NCBI GenBank assembly: GCA_044220545.1
Contig: JBGAQX010000004.1
Coordinates: 27,612-91,611, forward strand
From: Fen-999 sp044220545
Lineage (GTDB): Bacteria > Pseudomonadota > Gammaproteobacteria > Burkholderiales > Rhodocyclaceae
Direction of reading: 5' to 3'
DNA: 64,000 nucleotides
Numbering within the stretch: position 1 is the first letter of the stretch; every line of letters begins with the position of its first letter. The position numbers and the translations under genes were made by a program. This document shows positions 63,855-64,000 of this stretch, piece by piece. Below the pieces are notes generated by a model. The model did not search any database, had not been told where the DNA came from, and saw only the letters and a program-made list of their open reading frames with translations.

Positions 63855-64000
63855 CTAGGACTTGCGATAAATCTCCGCCCCCGCCTTTACGAACTCCACC
63901 GCCTTTTCCTTCATCCCCTCTTCCAGCGCGGCCTGCTCGGAAAGGTGGTGGCTGGCGGCGAAGTCGCGCACGTCCTGGCTGATTTTCATGGAGCAGAAGT
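63855..64000 (-). CDS. thiC: Phosphomethylpyrimidine synthase ThiC, 3' end only
   Basis: The gene runs off the right edge; only the last 48 codons are visible. The reading FCSMKISQDVRDFAA includes the final Cys of the ThiC iron-sulfur motif and its conserved KI(S/T)QDVRD segment; GMKEKAVEFVKAGAEIYRKS ends the protein. ThiC makes the pyrimidine unit of thiamine by radical SAM chemistry. The stop at 63855 lies 34 bp before the antitoxin start. Confidence 0.92.
   Translation of the reverse strand, partial: FCSMKISQDVRDFAASHHLSEQAALEEGMKEKAVEFVKAGAEIYRKS

Overview
The window is GC-rich chromosomal DNA, about two thirds G+C by eye, with densely packed, mostly overlapping genes. Several gene orders point to a betaproteobacterium, probably of the Rhodocyclales/Nitrosomonadales type: ruvC-ruvA-ruvB-ybgC-tolQRAB-pal-cpoB-queE, dapF-DUF484-xerC beside two LpxL-type acyltransferases and metK, and an ahcY-tlyA-metF operon behind an SAH riboswitch. 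This taxonomic call is an inference from synteny and protein character, not from a marker gene. No rRNA, tRNA, CRISPR array or intact insertion sequence was seen.

Layout. 1-4.5 kb: 5' part of a GspE/PilB-type ATPase, hslVU and a STAS-domain protein. 4.5-12.4 kb: a zinc locus. Zur, a small secreted protein, a His-rich outer-membrane barrel protein, ZnuA and ZnuB run leftwards. A ZIP transporter, a ZrgA-like protein, an ABC ATPase/permease pair and a DUF3299 protein run rightwards. A perfect 10-1-10 inverted repeat lies between the two arms. 12.4-20.3 kb: rlmI, a TudS-like protein, xerC, DUF484, dapF, a CoA-binding protein, two lipid A acyltransferases and metK. 20.3-25.6 kb: a c-type-haem histidine kinase with an HD-GYP response regulator, divergent from a lipoprotein and a secreted caspase-like protease. 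25.6-29.2 kb: SAH riboswitch and the activated-methyl-cycle operon. 29.2-35.8 kb: GGDEF protein, periplasmic binding protein, TonB-dependent receptor, EamA exporter and a HerA/DUF853 ATPase.

35.9-46.2 kb: yebC, a chemoreceptor, ruvCAB, tol-pal and queE. 46.3-50.6 kb: DUF302 protein, a thiol-redox/permease cluster and a CDF metal exporter. 50.6-52.5 kb: a patch that looks less GC-rich, with a NYN-LOTUS protein, two gene-poor stretches and slyX. 52.6-55.3 kb: an arsenic operon (arsR-arsC-acr3-arsD'/'arsA chimera-sigZ). 55.3-61.5 kb: Lrp, leuA, yqiA, uppP, an HD-GYP protein, a second CDF exporter and a small Cys-cluster protein. 61.5-64 kb: PEBP and DUF4124 proteins, a frameshifted PIN-like toxin with its DUF433 antitoxin, and the 3' end of thiC.

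Common threads. Metal and metalloid handling recurs: Zn uptake, two CDF exporters, arsenic efflux and CxxC redox proteins. The methyl cycle is represented by metK, ahcY and metF, with two leader-type control regions. Cyclic-di-GMP enzymes appear as one GGDEF and two HD-GYP proteins. Most calls rest on motifs and synteny read by eye; no database search was possible.
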